Shown piece by piece: positions 41,898 to 51,256 of a stretch of 64,000 nucleotides of DNA; positions within the stretch are counted from its first letter, which is position 1; each line of letters starts with the position of its first letter. This stretch comes from Phycisphaerae bacterium. Lineage in GTDB: Bacteria; Planctomycetota; Phycisphaerae; Sedimentisphaerales; Anaerobacaceae. The position numbers were made by a program, and so were the translations under genes. Where the stretch lies: positions 1 through 64,000 of the forward strand of contig JAAYBV010000008.1 of NCBI GenBank assembly GCA_012744475.1. Reading direction: 5' to 3'. The notes beneath the pieces were generated by a model. It saw only the letters and a program-made list of their open reading frames with translations, was not told where the DNA came from and did no database searches.

Positions 41898-43613
41898 ATG
41901 AAGCGAGGTTGGGCACTGCACGTCGTCGGGGTTCTCAGCATCGTAGGCGGTTTCGGCTGCGGACGTGCGCCGTTGGCCAAACTGACCCCCGGCAGAGAGA
42001 ATGTGCGGCAGATTCCCACGGCGGAGTATGTCGACAGAATGAAAGCGGGATGGATCGGCCAGATGGCCGGTGTCGGGTGGGGCGGACCTACCGAGTTTCG
42101 TTACAAGGGGGCTATCATCCCCGAGGACCAGATGCCCGAGTGGAAACCCGCGATGATCAACCAGTTCGAGCAGGACGACATCTATGTGGAGATGACCTTC
42201 CTGCGAACGCTGGAGGTGCACGGATTCGACGTGTCCATTCGGCAAGCGGGCATCGATTTCGCCAATAGCGGCTATCCGCTCTGGCACGCGAACAAGGCTG
42301 GGCGTGATAACCTGCGGAACGGCATCGCTCCGCCGGATTCGGGCCACCCCAAGTTCAACAAGCACGCGGACGACATCGACTATCAGATCGAGGCGGACTA
42401 CGCCGGGCTGATCGCTCCAGGCATGCCCAACGTGGCGATCCAGTTGGGTGAGAAGTTCGGGCGGCTGATGAACTACGGCGATGGCCTCTACGGCGGGCAG
42501 TTTGTCGCCGGAATGTACGCCGAGGCGTTCTTCGAGAAGGATATGATCAAGATCATCGAGGCGGGGCTTCGCTGCATCCCGAAGGACAGCCAGTACTATG
42601 AATGTATCAGGGACGTGCTCCGCTGGCACGCAGAGCACCCGGACGACTGGACAAAGACGTGGCAACGGATCAACGAGAAGTACCATCTGAATCCGGTGTA
42701 TCGCCGCTTCTCGTGTTCGGGCCCGGAGGACGAGTTCAACATCGATGCCAAGATCAACGGCGCCTACATCGTCATGGGACTGCTATATGGCCAGGGTGAT
42801 CCGGACCAGACGATCATCATCTCGACGCGGTGCGGCCAGGACTCCGACTGCAATCCGTCGAATGCCGCCGGCATCCTGTTCACCACTATCGGGTTCAAGA
42901 ACCTGCCGGAGAGGTTCAAGATCGCGCTGGACCCATGGGGCAAGTTCAGCCATACGCCATATAACTTCCCCACGTTGATTCGCGTCTGCGAAGACCTGGC
43001 CCGCGACGCTGTGAAGAACTGCGGCGGGAAGATCGAGGCGAATGAGCAGGGAGAGGAGTGTTTTGTGATCCCGGTCCAAAGCCCTCGCCCGAGTCGCCTG
43101 GAGAGGTGCTGGGAGCCAGGACCGGCCCAGGAGACGCGGTATTCGAAGCAGGAAATGGCCAAGATCACCGCGCTGCTCGGCAAGGACATGTCCGACGCGA
43201 TCGAGAAGTTCGCTCCGGGCTGGAAGGTGGTCCAGTGCGGCGAGGAAATGGCTCCGGGCATCCGCAAGGAGCTGCGTGGGCGGCAGAATGTCCTTGTGAC
43301 GCATCCTCTGAACCAGGAAATCGGCTGCATTATCAGCCGGACGGTCAAGCTGCCCGCGAACGAAGACAGCACGCTGAAGCTGGTCGTGGGCCACGACCCT
43401 CGGGGCGACTGGGACCTGATCGTGAAGGTCGATGGAAAGCAACTGCTGCGAAAGACGATTGGCCCGGATACGACCACGGTCGGATGGACCGAAGTTGGGG
43501 TCGATTTGTCGCCATACGCAGGACGCACTGTCAAGATCGAGCTGGTCAACGAGCCGACGGGCTGGCGTTTTGAGGCCGCCCACTGGGCTGAGATTACTCT
43601 GTCCAGCCGGTAG
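41898..43613 (+). CDS. Exported ADP-ribosylglycohydrolase-family lipoprotein
   Basis: A perfect AAGGAGGT precedes the ATG, giving 571 residues. The signal ends GGFGC (Cys21), a lipobox. The ADP-ribosylglycohydrolase fold is indicated by GWIGQMAGVGWGGPTEF, DDIYVEMTFLRTLE (metal-site Asp pair) and the C-terminal metal motif GQDSDCNPSNAAG. The last ~150 residues, after about 420, form an extra beta-rich module (VKLPANEDSTLKLVVGHDP) like a carbohydrate-binding fold. Known members cleave ADP-ribose from protein or dinitrogenase reductase in the cytoplasm. An envelope lipoprotein cannot meet those substrates, so this one probably acts on another N- or O-glycoside. Confidence 0.85.
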   Translation: MKRGWALHVVGVLSIVGGFGCGRAPLAKLTPGRENVRQIPTAEYVDRMKAGWIGQMAGVGWGGPTEFRYKGAIIPEDQMPEWKPAMINQFEQDDIYVEMTFLRTLEVHGFDVSIRQAGIDFANSGYPLWHANKAGRDNLRNGIAPPDSGHPKFNKHADDIDYQIEADYAGLIAPGMPNVAIQLGEKFGRLMNYGDGLYGGQFVAGMYAEAFFEKDMIKIIEAGLRCIPKDSQYYECIRDVLRWHAEHPDDWTKTWQRINEKYHLNPVYRRFSCSGPEDEFNIDAKINGAYIVMGLLYGQGDPDQTIIISTRCGQDSDCNPSNAAGILFTTIGFKNLPERFKIALDPWGKFSHTPYNFPTLIRVCEDLARDAVKNCGGKIEANEQGEECFVIPVQSPRPSRLERCWEPGPAQETRYSKQEMAKITALLGKDMSDAIEKFAPGWKVVQCGEEMAPGIRKELRGRQNVLVTHPLNQEIGCIISRTVKLPANEDSTLKLVVGHDPRGDWDLIVKVDGKQLLRKTIGPDTTTVGWTEVGVDLSPYAGRTVKIELVNEPTGWRFEAAHWAEITLSSR

Positions 43614-43659
43614 AGTGAACGCTACGGGCAGGCGGGGCTTGCCGTTGTCTTATTGCCGT

Positions 43660-43687
43660 TTGATGCAGCGGCCTTTTCTGGTATCAT
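43660..43687 (+). promoter_or_regulatory. Likely promoter of the tandem Tat-protein genes
   Basis: TTGATG and TATCAT are separated by 16 bases and lie 66 bases before the first ATG of the pair. The -10 matches five of six consensus bases and the -35 four. Confidence 0.45.
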
Positions 43688-43753
43688 AAAAGCGAGCCGA
43701 ATGGGCTACCGTGTGGGGTCTGCCCGTGTGGACTTGGTTGTCAAGGGGGCCGG

Positions 43754-44731
43754 ATGTCGAAGAACCTGGACCGTCGGTCGTTTCTGAGAAGCTCGCTGGT
43801 TGGATCGGCAGCGTTTGCCTCGGCCATGAGCCTGGAGGAGAAGGCCCTGCTGGCGGCGATGCAGGACGACTCGCCTCGGGGGCGGGGGCCTGCCGTCGAC
43901 GGGATGCCGGCGGGCAGGATTGGCAATGTGACGATCAGCCGCATCATCTGCGGCGGCAATCTCATCGGCGGCTACGCCCACAGTCGCGATCTGATCTACG
44001 TCTCCTCGCTTCTGAAGCACTACTTCACAGATGAGAAGATCATCGAGACGCTGACGCTCTGCGAGGAATCCGGCGTCAACACGATCAACGCCGGAACCAA
44101 TTCTCTCGGCGTGCTCAAGAAGTATTGGGACGAGCGGGGCGGGCGGATCCAATGGCTGGCCCAGTGTGTTCCCTCGGCCGACGACCTGACTGGCGACGTT
44201 CAAAAGGCGATCGACGCCGGGGCGACCGGCGCATACGTCATCGGCAACGTCGGGGACGCCTGGACGCGAGCCGGACGGGTCGATCTGATAGGTAAGGTGG
44301 TCGAATTCATCAGGCAGAACGGCCTGATCGCGGGCGTCGGCGGTCATGAGCTGGAAACGATCAAGGCCTGCGAGGAAGCCGCCTTGCCGGTGGACTTCTA
44401 CATGAAGACCCACCACAGCACCGATTATTGGTCGACCCGGCGGCCCGGGCAGAACAAGGATGTGATCGACAATTACGACGTGGACAACTACTGGGACAAA
44501 CACCCCGAACAGACGGCTGCGTATATGCAGAAGGTCCGCAAGCCCTGGATCGCTTACAAGGTGCTGGCGGCTGGGGCGGTTCATCCTTCGGATGGCTTCA
44601 AGTTTGCGTTTGAGAACGGCGCCGATTTTCTGTGCGTCGGAATGTTTGATTTTCAGGTTCGCGAGAACGCGATCATCGCCAGGAACGTATCGACCGGCCG
44701 GTTGAACCGCTCTCGCGCGTGGCATGCGTAG
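43754..44731 (+). CDS. Tat-exported TIM-barrel-like protein, first of a tandem pair
   Basis: The 325-residue protein begins MSKNLDRRSFLRSSLVGSAA, a twin-arginine signal. The body starts VTISRIICGGNLIGGYAHSR and has barrel-like repeats such as ETLTLCEESGVNTINAG, DVQKAIDAGATGAYVIGN and ENGADFLCVGMFDF. The opening resembles aldo/keto reductases (GG-N-G start, GVNTI), but the catalytic Tyr-Lys-His set cannot be located, so an NADP-dependent reaction is not claimed. Its closest relative in the window is the next gene, 14 bases downstream, which shares long matching blocks. Confidence 0.7.
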   Translation: MSKNLDRRSFLRSSLVGSAAFASAMSLEEKALLAAMQDDSPRGRGPAVDGMPAGRIGNVTISRIICGGNLIGGYAHSRDLIYVSSLLKHYFTDEKIIETLTLCEESGVNTINAGTNSLGVLKKYWDERGGRIQWLAQCVPSADDLTGDVQKAIDAGATGAYVIGNVGDAWTRAGRVDLIGKVVEFIRQNGLIAGVGGHELETIKACEEAALPVDFYMKTHHSTDYWSTRRPGQNKDVIDNYDVDNYWDKHPEQTAAYMQKVRKPWIAYKVLAAGAVHPSDGFKFAFENGADFLCVGMFDFQVRENAIIARNVSTGRLNRSRAWHA

Positions 44732-44745
44732 ATTGGAGTGATGGT

Positions 44746-45753
44746 ATGGCAGACAAGCAAGTCGATCGACGTGGGTTCATCAAGAAGTCCGTGGCGGCCT
44801 CGGCCGGCATGGCCCTGGGGCTGCACAGCTTCGAGGAGCAGAATCTCCGCGCGCAGATGAGCGAGGGCAGCGCCAAGGCCCCGGAGAAGTCGCAACCGGG
44901 AGCCTTTCCCTGTGGGAAGATCAAGGACCTGACGGTCAGCCGGATGTTCTGCGGCGGCAACCTCATCGGCGGATGGGCCCACAGCCGCGACCTGATCTAC
45001 GTTTCGAGCCTGGTCAAGGCCTACCACAGCGACGAGAAGGTGTTCGAGACCCTGGCGCTGGCCGAGGAGATGGGCGTTAACACGATTCTGGGCAATCCCA
45101 CCGCCGATCGCGTGCTGAATCGCTACTGGAATGAACGGGGCGGCCGGATCCAATTCATCTCCGACTGCGCCGCCGGCAGTACGATCAAGGAGGGCGTCAA
45201 ACGATCCGTGGATAGCGGCGCCCATGCAGTGTATGTACAAGGGGGGTTGGCCGATGCGGCTGTCCGTGACGGCAAGACCGACCTCGTCGGCGAAGCGCTC
45301 GAATACATGAGGCAGTTCGGTCTGCCCAGCGGGCTCGGCGCCCATGACCTCGAGACGATCAAGGCCTTCGTCAAGGCGGGCTTCAAGCCGGACTTCTGGG
45401 TCAAGACCCTGCATCCGGACAACTACTGGTCCGCGACGGCGCAGGAGCACCGCAAGGCGTTTGACGCCGTCGGGCCCTCGGGCGAAAGGCACGGCGAGCC
45501 TCACGACAACATGTGGTGCCGCAACCCGAAAGAGACGATCGAGTACATGAAGAGTCTCAAGGAGCCTTGGATTGCGTTCAAGGTGCTGGCGGCCGGGGCC
45601 CTCCATCCGCGCGAGGGCTTCAAGTTTGCCTTCGAAGGCGGAGCGGACTTCATCTGCGTTGGGATGTTCGACTTCCAGCTTCGCGAGAACGTGATTCTCG
45701 CCCAGAATACGCTGGCCGGCAAGCTCGACCGCGAACGCGCCTGGTGTGCGTAG
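44746..45753 (+). CDS. Tat-exported TIM-barrel-like protein, second of a tandem pair
   Basis: GGAG eight bases before this ATG selects MADKQVDRRGFIKKSVAAS, a twin-arginine signal; the product has 335 residues. It matches its upstream neighbour along the whole length: GGNLIGGWAHSRDLIYVSSL, WNERGGRIQF, GLGAHDLETIKAF, PWIAFKVLAAGALHP and FEGGADFICVGMFDFQ. The pair arose by tandem duplication and the copies have diverged. A periplasmic enzyme or binding protein acting on a sugar-like ligand is plausible but unproven. Confidence 0.7.
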   Translation: MADKQVDRRGFIKKSVAASAGMALGLHSFEEQNLRAQMSEGSAKAPEKSQPGAFPCGKIKDLTVSRMFCGGNLIGGWAHSRDLIYVSSLVKAYHSDEKVFETLALAEEMGVNTILGNPTADRVLNRYWNERGGRIQFISDCAAGSTIKEGVKRSVDSGAHAVYVQGGLADAAVRDGKTDLVGEALEYMRQFGLPSGLGAHDLETIKAFVKAGFKPDFWVKTLHPDNYWSATAQEHRKAFDAVGPSGERHGEPHDNMWCRNPKETIEYMKSLKEPWIAFKVLAAGALHPREGFKFAFEGGADFICVGMFDFQLRENVILAQNTLAGKLDRERAWCA

Positions 45754-45793
45754 CATCGACTACGCACCGGGCAATTGGGGAACGCAACAAAAA

Positions 45794-45821
45794 GGGCCTA
45801 TGCCTGTGATGGCATAGGCCC
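45794..45821 (-). terminator. Intrinsic terminator of the LamG/discoidin gene
   Basis: A perfect 11-bp stem GGGCCTATGCC/GGCATAGGCCC with a 6-base loop is followed on the minus strand by TTTTTGTTG. It lies 55 bases after the minus-strand gene's stop and 41 bases after the plus-strand tandem pair. The T-run is on the minus side, so it serves the large surface-protein gene. Confidence 0.85.
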
Positions 45822-45875
45822 TGAACACATCCATCGATCCAGCAGCCGCAAGGCTGGGATCACGATCCAACAATC

Positions 45876-48791
45876 CTACTCGGCTTTGCGTCCGAACCCA
45901 ATGTCGTCAACGTAAACGGTGCCGGTGCCGCCAGCGGCTGGGCTGGTTGCATTGCCGACGCCGATGACGATTCTCTGCACTCGGCCGAGGTTCACACCGT
46001 TCAGGTCGGTGTACGGAATCGTCCACTCCTGCCACGTGGGACGCGCTGTGATGGCCGCGTCGGCATTGGCTACCGTCTTGGTCTTGCCGGCGCTGTCCTC
46101 GATCGTTACGTACATGGCTTCCATCGAGCTGCCAACAGGCTGGGTGACGCCAATCTCAGCGATCTGCCAGGCCCCCGTGACGTTGCCGGTCGTCGAGAGA
46201 TTGGAGAACTCCGCGGCCGTTGCCACACTGGCGTTGTGGCTGGTCACAGCCAGACCGATGTAGACGTTGGTGGGCATGGCGATTTGCAGCGCCGGACTGA
46301 CTGTGATGTCCGTCCATGTGGCGCCGTCGGGCGACGTCTGCGCCGTGAAGACGTCGCCGGTTCGGGTCAGCTTCACCCAGTAGGGGGCGGCGAAGCCGGT
46401 CGTGTCGGTGCTGGCACTGGCGGCATCCACCACGGGACGACGCTGGAACGAAATGCTGTTTCCCGCCGGTACACATATAAAGGCGTGCGTCGAGCCGGGC
46501 GCCAGTGATTCGCGGATCATGATGCCCGCCTTGGCCCAGGGGTCACTGGGAACGATGCTGTCGACGCGGACCACCATCGAGCCGTTGCCGCTGAGACTCT
46601 TGTACGCGTAGCGGAATTCGTCGGCGTTGTTCCAGATGTCCGTGCCGATGGCGTTCATGATGATACTGCCGTCGGCTGCCTCCAGGAAGGTAGGCGCATT
46701 GCCGCGGATGTACAGCACGAGGCTGTCGGCTCCGTTGCCGGTCCAGTTCTGGGCCGGTTCGAATACCCGCTCTGCCTCGGAGTAGAACGGTGAGGCACTG
46801 TTGTCGTACTGGAGTGGCATCGACTGCGCACCGCTGTGAACGACCGTCTTCTCGGCAAACGGAGCTTCGACATAGCCCACCGTCGAGCCGTTGTCGTTGA
46901 CCCAGCCGTCAAGCCACGTGTCAAAGATGGCCTCGCCGGCTTCGACGTCGTCGGTGTAAGTCTCGAATCCGTCGATCAGTGCAAATTCCTGCGTCGAGAA
47001 GGTCCAGACATCGCCGGCCCAGGTGCTGATCGCCTCGGCCTCATTGACCTCGACGACCTGCCAGTAATACGTGCTGCCAAACTCCAGCGCCGGTGCGAAG
47101 CTCGCCGAATCGGCTGTGCCGGCCAGCGTCAGAGCATTCGGGTCTGTGCTCAGATAGACCTCGTGCGAGGCCGCCTCGCGGCCAGCGCGCCAGCTCATCA
47201 CCTTGCCGACCTCCACATCGGTGGCGCCGTCCGCCGGCTGCGGCTCTCTTGCCTGGACGGGCAGGTACATGAAGCGGACCTCGCTGAGGCCGTACTGGCC
47301 CAGCATGCCGAATCCGCTGTTGACGGTGAGCTTGACGTACTTGACCGCCAGCCCCTGGAAATCGATGGTCGAATTGTAGACGTAGGTTCCCTTGGCAGTG
47401 GCCTGATTGAGGTCGAAGTCGCCCAGGGCCGTCCACTCGGCGCCGTCGGTGGAGTATTCCACCGTGACGTTCTTGAGACCAAAGCCGAGCATCTTCTCGA
47501 ACATCACGTTGTAGTTCCAGACCTGGAGCTCATAGAGCTTGTAGACGCCGTCGAACTCATACTGGATGTAGAGAGCCGAACCATCGGCCGGCGCGTAGGC
47601 CACCCACATATCGTCGGCTTCGACGGAGTGCTGGTCCCCGGCATTGAGGCCGGAGCCGTCAACCGTCTTCTCCGGGCCGCTGGCGGCGTCAGAGGCGCCG
47701 TTGCTCGTGGCGACGACGTTGGGGACCGCATAGACGAACGGCTCGACCGTGAAGCTCCAGACGTCACCTTTGTAGATCGTTCCGTTCGCTGCGACCTCAT
47801 CGACGCGCCAGTAGTAGGTCTGGCTGAATTCCATGCGTCCCGGATCGAACGTGGTGCCTGTCTGGCCCTGGCTGACCAGCACGCCCATCGGATTGGCGCG
47901 CGTAGCGGCATCGACGTCGGCGGAACTCGTGCCGAAGTAGACGTCGTGGCTTGCGGCCGATGCACTCGCCTTCCAGCCAAGGTCTCTGTCCCGCGGCACA
48001 TCCGTGGCGCCGTCGGCCGGAACCGGCATCGACGCCAGGTTCGGGTCGGTAAGGCCGCCCATGATCTCCACGATCTCGTCGGCAGTCAGGGCCCGGCTGA
48101 ACAGCGAAAGGTCATCCAGCATACCGTTGGTCATCCGACGCGGGTCCTGTTCCCCGGAACCATCGCCGCCCAGGAAGATGGGGGAATTCCAGTTGACAGC
48201 CACATGGGCGACCGCATTGACAGCCACCTCCGTGCCGTTGAGATAGAATACCGCCTGCGTGGGCTCAATCGTCACAGCGGCGAAGTTCCATTCATTGTCG
48301 GCCAGATACGCATTCGGACGAAAACCCCACGTGTTCGATGCGTCGCCCCAGTGATAGCAGAGTTGGAGGTTGCCTGCATCGGGGTTGATATTCAGGCCGG
48401 TGGCTGTGGGGCGGGTCATGATGAAGGACGTCCAGGCCGCCTGCGCACCGATGGGTTTCATCCAGCCCGCCATCGTCGCATCGGTCAGGGTCATGTTTAT
48501 GGCGGGGATCTGGATCAGGTTGGGGTATTCCAGTTGCACGGCGTTGCCATAGACGCCAGGCGCCCATGTCAGAGTGCCAACCGCCGCCGCACCGCCAAGC
48601 CCGGAGTAAGCCGTGCCATCGTAATGGTTGCGGGAGGAATCGGCGACAGTGGTACCCTGGCCCTCGTCGCACGCCCACCAGCCGATCAGGGCCGGGTCAC
48701 TGAGGGCGTTGTAGGCCCCAAAGGCGGCGCCGCCCTGGATCAGGGCCAGCAACACGATCAGAAATGCGAAACAGGTGCATCGCTTCCACAT
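45876..48791 (-). CDS. Large secreted LamG/discoidin/Fn3-like surface protein
   Basis: The 971-residue protein has a signal peptide (FAFLIVLLALIQGGAAFGA) after AAGGAG and its ATG. Order of domains: a LamG/concanavalin-like domain (~30-245; ALIGWWACDEGQGTTVADSS), an Fn3-like module after PADGATDVP (~258-355), a discoidin F5/8-type C domain (~360-510; LYELQVWNYNVM), a second PADGATDV module (~520-605), and a C-terminal ~350-residue region containing a DUF1349-like domain (APYWVKLTRTGDVFTA). No catalytic site is visible. Such proteins bind polysaccharides at the cell surface or outside the cell. No PEP-CTERM or other sorting tail is seen at the end. Confidence 0.85.
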   Translation of the reverse strand: MWKRCTCFAFLIVLLALIQGGAAFGAYNALSDPALIGWWACDEGQGTTVADSSRNHYDGTAYSGLGGAAAVGTLTWAPGVYGNAVQLEYPNLIQIPAINMTLTDATMAGWMKPIGAQAAWTSFIMTRPTATGLNINPDAGNLQLCYHWGDASNTWGFRPNAYLADNEWNFAAVTIEPTQAVFYLNGTEVAVNAVAHVAVNWNSPIFLGGDGSGEQDPRRMTNGMLDDLSLFSRALTADEIVEIMGGLTDPNLASMPVPADGATDVPRDRDLGWKASASAASHDVYFGTSSADVDAATRANPMGVLVSQGQTGTTFDPGRMEFSQTYYWRVDEVAANGTIYKGDVWSFTVEPFVYAVPNVVATSNGASDAASGPEKTVDGSGLNAGDQHSVEADDMWVAYAPADGSALYIQYEFDGVYKLYELQVWNYNVMFEKMLGFGLKNVTVEYSTDGAEWTALGDFDLNQATAKGTYVYNSTIDFQGLAVKYVKLTVNSGFGMLGQYGLSEVRFMYLPVQAREPQPADGATDVEVGKVMSWRAGREAASHEVYLSTDPNALTLAGTADSASFAPALEFGSTYYWQVVEVNEAEAISTWAGDVWTFSTQEFALIDGFETYTDDVEAGEAIFDTWLDGWVNDNGSTVGYVEAPFAEKTVVHSGAQSMPLQYDNSASPFYSEAERVFEPAQNWTGNGADSLVLYIRGNAPTFLEAADGSIIMNAIGTDIWNNADEFRYAYKSLSGNGSMVVRVDSIVPSDPWAKAGIMIRESLAPGSTHAFICVPAGNSISFQRRPVVDAASASTDTTGFAAPYWVKLTRTGDVFTAQTSPDGATWTDITVSPALQIAMPTNVYIGLAVTSHNASVATAAEFSNLSTTGNVTGAWQIAEIGVTQPVGSSMEAMYVTIEDSAGKTKTVANADAAITARPTWQEWTIPYTDLNGVNLGRVQRIVIGVGNATSPAAGGTGTVYVDDIGFGRKAE

Positions 48792-49330
48792 AGAAGTTCT
48801 CCTTCAAAGAAGACCACACAACCGGTGCGCTGACCACTCATCAGGCACTCATCCCCCCATTCAACGTTCTTCACAGACCCGCGCAACCGCAACGGGCCAC
48901 GACCCATTTTCCCCCTCTGGAGACTCCACGAGATGGTATCGGCCGGATCACCTCCTTCCTGAATGAGACTGCCAGCATCTGGAGTGGGCAGAATGGGCCC
49001 GGCATGTGCAGGAACCATGCATTCCACGTCCCCCTCTGTCTTGTGGGTGCCAGGAATACACTGTGCCAGGTCCTCCGACACTGACCCTATGTGCGATTCT
49101 GAGTCTGGCGAGGCGTCTGTACCCTTCGATTCCCGGACGGGTCACCACCATCGAAAGGTCCAGAGATGTTACTCCTCACGATCACTTTCTTTATATCAAA
49201 TGGGTGGACCATCTGCAACGCTATTTTCTCGGACGTTATACCCCGGAAGGGTGCTGGGAGATAGATCCTCGATGCATCGGGCTGTCCGGGCACACATGCG
49301 TGGCCCGGATCTCGGCGGGTCGGGCGGTCC
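48792..49330. other. Gene-free stretch containing a 16S rRNA 3'-end-like sequence (48941-48957)
   Basis: No convincing gene lies in this 539-base gap; short frames here have no motifs or ribosome sites. On the plus strand 48941-48957 reads GGCCGGATCACCTCCTT. This matches the universal 3' end of 16S rRNA (GGCTGGATCACCTCCTT) at 16 of 17 bases, with the last 13 exact. Read on the minus strand it is AAGGAGGTGATCC, the full complement of that rRNA tail, 154 bases upstream of the LamG gene's ATG, with no start codon 5-10 bases after it. Confidence 0.6.
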
Positions 49331-51214
49331 TCAGACCTGGCCCACCTGTCCAAAGGCGAAGTAGAAGAAATAACCGGCGCCAAACTCACGGATGAGGACC
49401 TTGAGCGTCTCCTGCTGATTCTGGGGCTGCAAGCTGCTTCGAATCTGCACGAATCGTTGGTATCTACGGATGGTTTCAGAACTTATCTTGATCTTCCCCA
49501 GATCGGGCTTCTGCCTTTGGGATGCGTAGTAGATGAGGATCGCTTCCTCGTACAGAGGGGGGACCTGGCGATAGCCAAGGTCTTCGAGCCGGCCCACGTT
49601 CTCCATGATCTTGTCGAGCTTGCCGGTCAGCAGGTAGCACGCCATGAGGTACTCAAACGCCATCTTGTTGCGTGGGTTCCTCTCGAGCAGGGCGGCCAGC
49701 GTCTGGTCCACCGATTCGCGGCCAAACACCGCCAGCGGGTCGCTCAGCATGCAGGACCGGACCCGGTCGATGAAGGCCGCCTGGTCGGCCGGGAAGCCAT
49801 GCTCCAGGCCGTGGAGCAGGGCGTCGGCCGTGCCGCGATGGATGACGTCCCGCTGGAGGGCAGTCGCGTAGACACGAGCGGTGCTCGCGAGGTCTCTGAC
49901 GACATTGATCCACGCCAGTCGCTCCAGTGCGACGCCGAGATGGTCCTTGGTGGCCAGCAACTCGGATGCCAGCTTCTGGGCCATGTTGACGTGGCCCAGC
50001 TCAAAGAAGACGTCGCTCAGTTTCGCCAAAGCCAGGTCTGACTCCTTCTCCTCGTGGGTCAGCATAAGGGCATGAGGATTCAGGGGGAATCGGAACATGT
50101 CGTAGGGCAGCCGACCCTTGTGATACAGAGCCCGGAGGATGTCATGGTTTACGAAGACGTTGGTCATGCCTCTGGGCAGCCGATGACCGAGTTCGAGAAT
50201 CTCGTCCCACTGCCTCTGGCAGGAGTAATAATTCGACAACACATAGGGCTTGCGCCGTTCGTCATGGCCCCAGTAGAGTCCCAGAGCCATCAGCACGATG
50301 GGCAGGGCCGTCCATGCGGGTCCTTTCAGCAGGGCCGGCACAGGCCTTCGCCGTTCCTTGGCACTGTGCTTCTTGGTCGGCCTGGCGGCCTTCGGGCCAT
50401 GCTGTGCATGGGCGAGCGTCCGCGTCCGAACGAGCCCAAGTAATACGGTTAGGGGCGCGAGCCCGTACAGCAGGAGGACCAAGACTGTCTCGAAGCGGTC
50501 CATGCCGGCAGTCAGAGATGCGTCAAACGGACTGAGGGTGACAAACGCCCCGCCCGGAGCGATCAGGAACACGTATTGCGCCAGCACCCAGACGATCGCG
50601 ACACTTGCCGGCAGGACGAGAATCGCCACCGTCCAGTCCCTGCGAAGGAGCAGCGCATGTGCCGCCGTCAGGATGGCGAACACCATCAATGTCCCGGAAC
50701 CGCCCATCCAGAAGCCGAAGGTGGCGATCAGGCAGTATCCTGCGCCACGCGTCATGATGCGGCGAAGGGCGAGTCTCTCACACGCGAGCGACAGAGCCAG
50801 CCCCAACGCGACGGTCAGGCAGATCGCCAGCGGATGCTTGTAGCGGCTGTAGATCAGGAAGAATGCCACAGCCGGCAGGCTGGTCAGCCAGGCAGAACGC
50901 GCCACCCCGACCAGAGCAAGATGCCGCCGGAACAACTCGGCCAGTGCCAGTGCCGCCAGCACGATGATCGCCGCGCCCAGCCACGGGTAGTAGTACCCCT
51001 GCGAGAGCAGCCCGGTCGCGTAGAGGATGCCCCCGCCGGGCGCGCCTAACCGGTCCAGCAGGAATGCCTTTCCCGTGGCGAACAGAGGCGCAGCCGGAAG
51101 AATCGTTCCGAAGCAATGATAGAGCAGATCAGGCTCGACGACGAGCCATAGATAGACGAAGCACAGCGCGAAGAACAGCAGATTGTGCGGAAGCTGTCTT
51201 ACCCTGAACGTCAT
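49331..51214 (-). CDS. Polytopic membrane protein with TPR-like C-terminal half (DUF6057-like)
   Basis: The 627-residue protein has about nine N-terminal spans (e.g. LLFFALCFVYLWLVVEPDLLYHC, LGAAIIVLAALALAEL, FETVLVLLLYGLAPLTVLLGLV) followed from ~residue 310 by a soluble helical domain with YSCQRQWDEILELGHRLP and MAFEYLMACYLLTGKLDKIMENV. This layout resembles DUF6057 proteins of Bacteroidota; the match is from memory and tentative. AGGAG ten bases upstream supports the ATG. It lies 42 bases after the CxxCH propeller gene and probably acts with it at the inner membrane. Confidence 0.7.
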   Translation of the reverse strand: MTFRVRQLPHNLLFFALCFVYLWLVVEPDLLYHCFGTILPAAPLFATGKAFLLDRLGAPGGGILYATGLLSQGYYYPWLGAAIIVLAALALAELFRRHLALVGVARSAWLTSLPAVAFFLIYSRYKHPLAICLTVALGLALSLACERLALRRIMTRGAGYCLIATFGFWMGGSGTLMVFAILTAAHALLLRRDWTVAILVLPASVAIVWVLAQYVFLIAPGGAFVTLSPFDASLTAGMDRFETVLVLLLYGLAPLTVLLGLVRTRTLAHAQHGPKAARPTKKHSAKERRRPVPALLKGPAWTALPIVLMALGLYWGHDERRKPYVLSNYYSCQRQWDEILELGHRLPRGMTNVFVNHDILRALYHKGRLPYDMFRFPLNPHALMLTHEEKESDLALAKLSDVFFELGHVNMAQKLASELLATKDHLGVALERLAWINVVRDLASTARVYATALQRDVIHRGTADALLHGLEHGFPADQAAFIDRVRSCMLSDPLAVFGRESVDQTLAALLERNPRNKMAFEYLMACYLLTGKLDKIMENVGRLEDLGYRQVPPLYEEAILIYYASQRQKPDLGKIKISSETIRRYQRFVQIRSSLQPQNQQETLKVLIREFGAGYFFYFAFGQVGQV

Positions 51215-51256
51215 GCTCGTTCATCTCCTGGTTCGCGTGTTTCTTGTCCCGGAGGG

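Noticed and set aside
44746-45753. Calling the tandem Tat proteins aldo/keto reductases
   Set aside because: The opening motif is similar but the catalytic Asp/Tyr/Lys/His set could not be located.
46836-48833. 665-codon plus-strand frame opposite the LamG/discoidin gene
   Set aside because: It is an antisense shadow; the minus-strand protein has a signal peptide and recognisable domains throughout.
48941-48957. A nearby 16S rRNA gene or fragment ending at this point
   Set aside because: Only about 17 bases match; the upstream bases do not align with the conserved 16S 3' region, so I report a similarity and not an rRNA gene.
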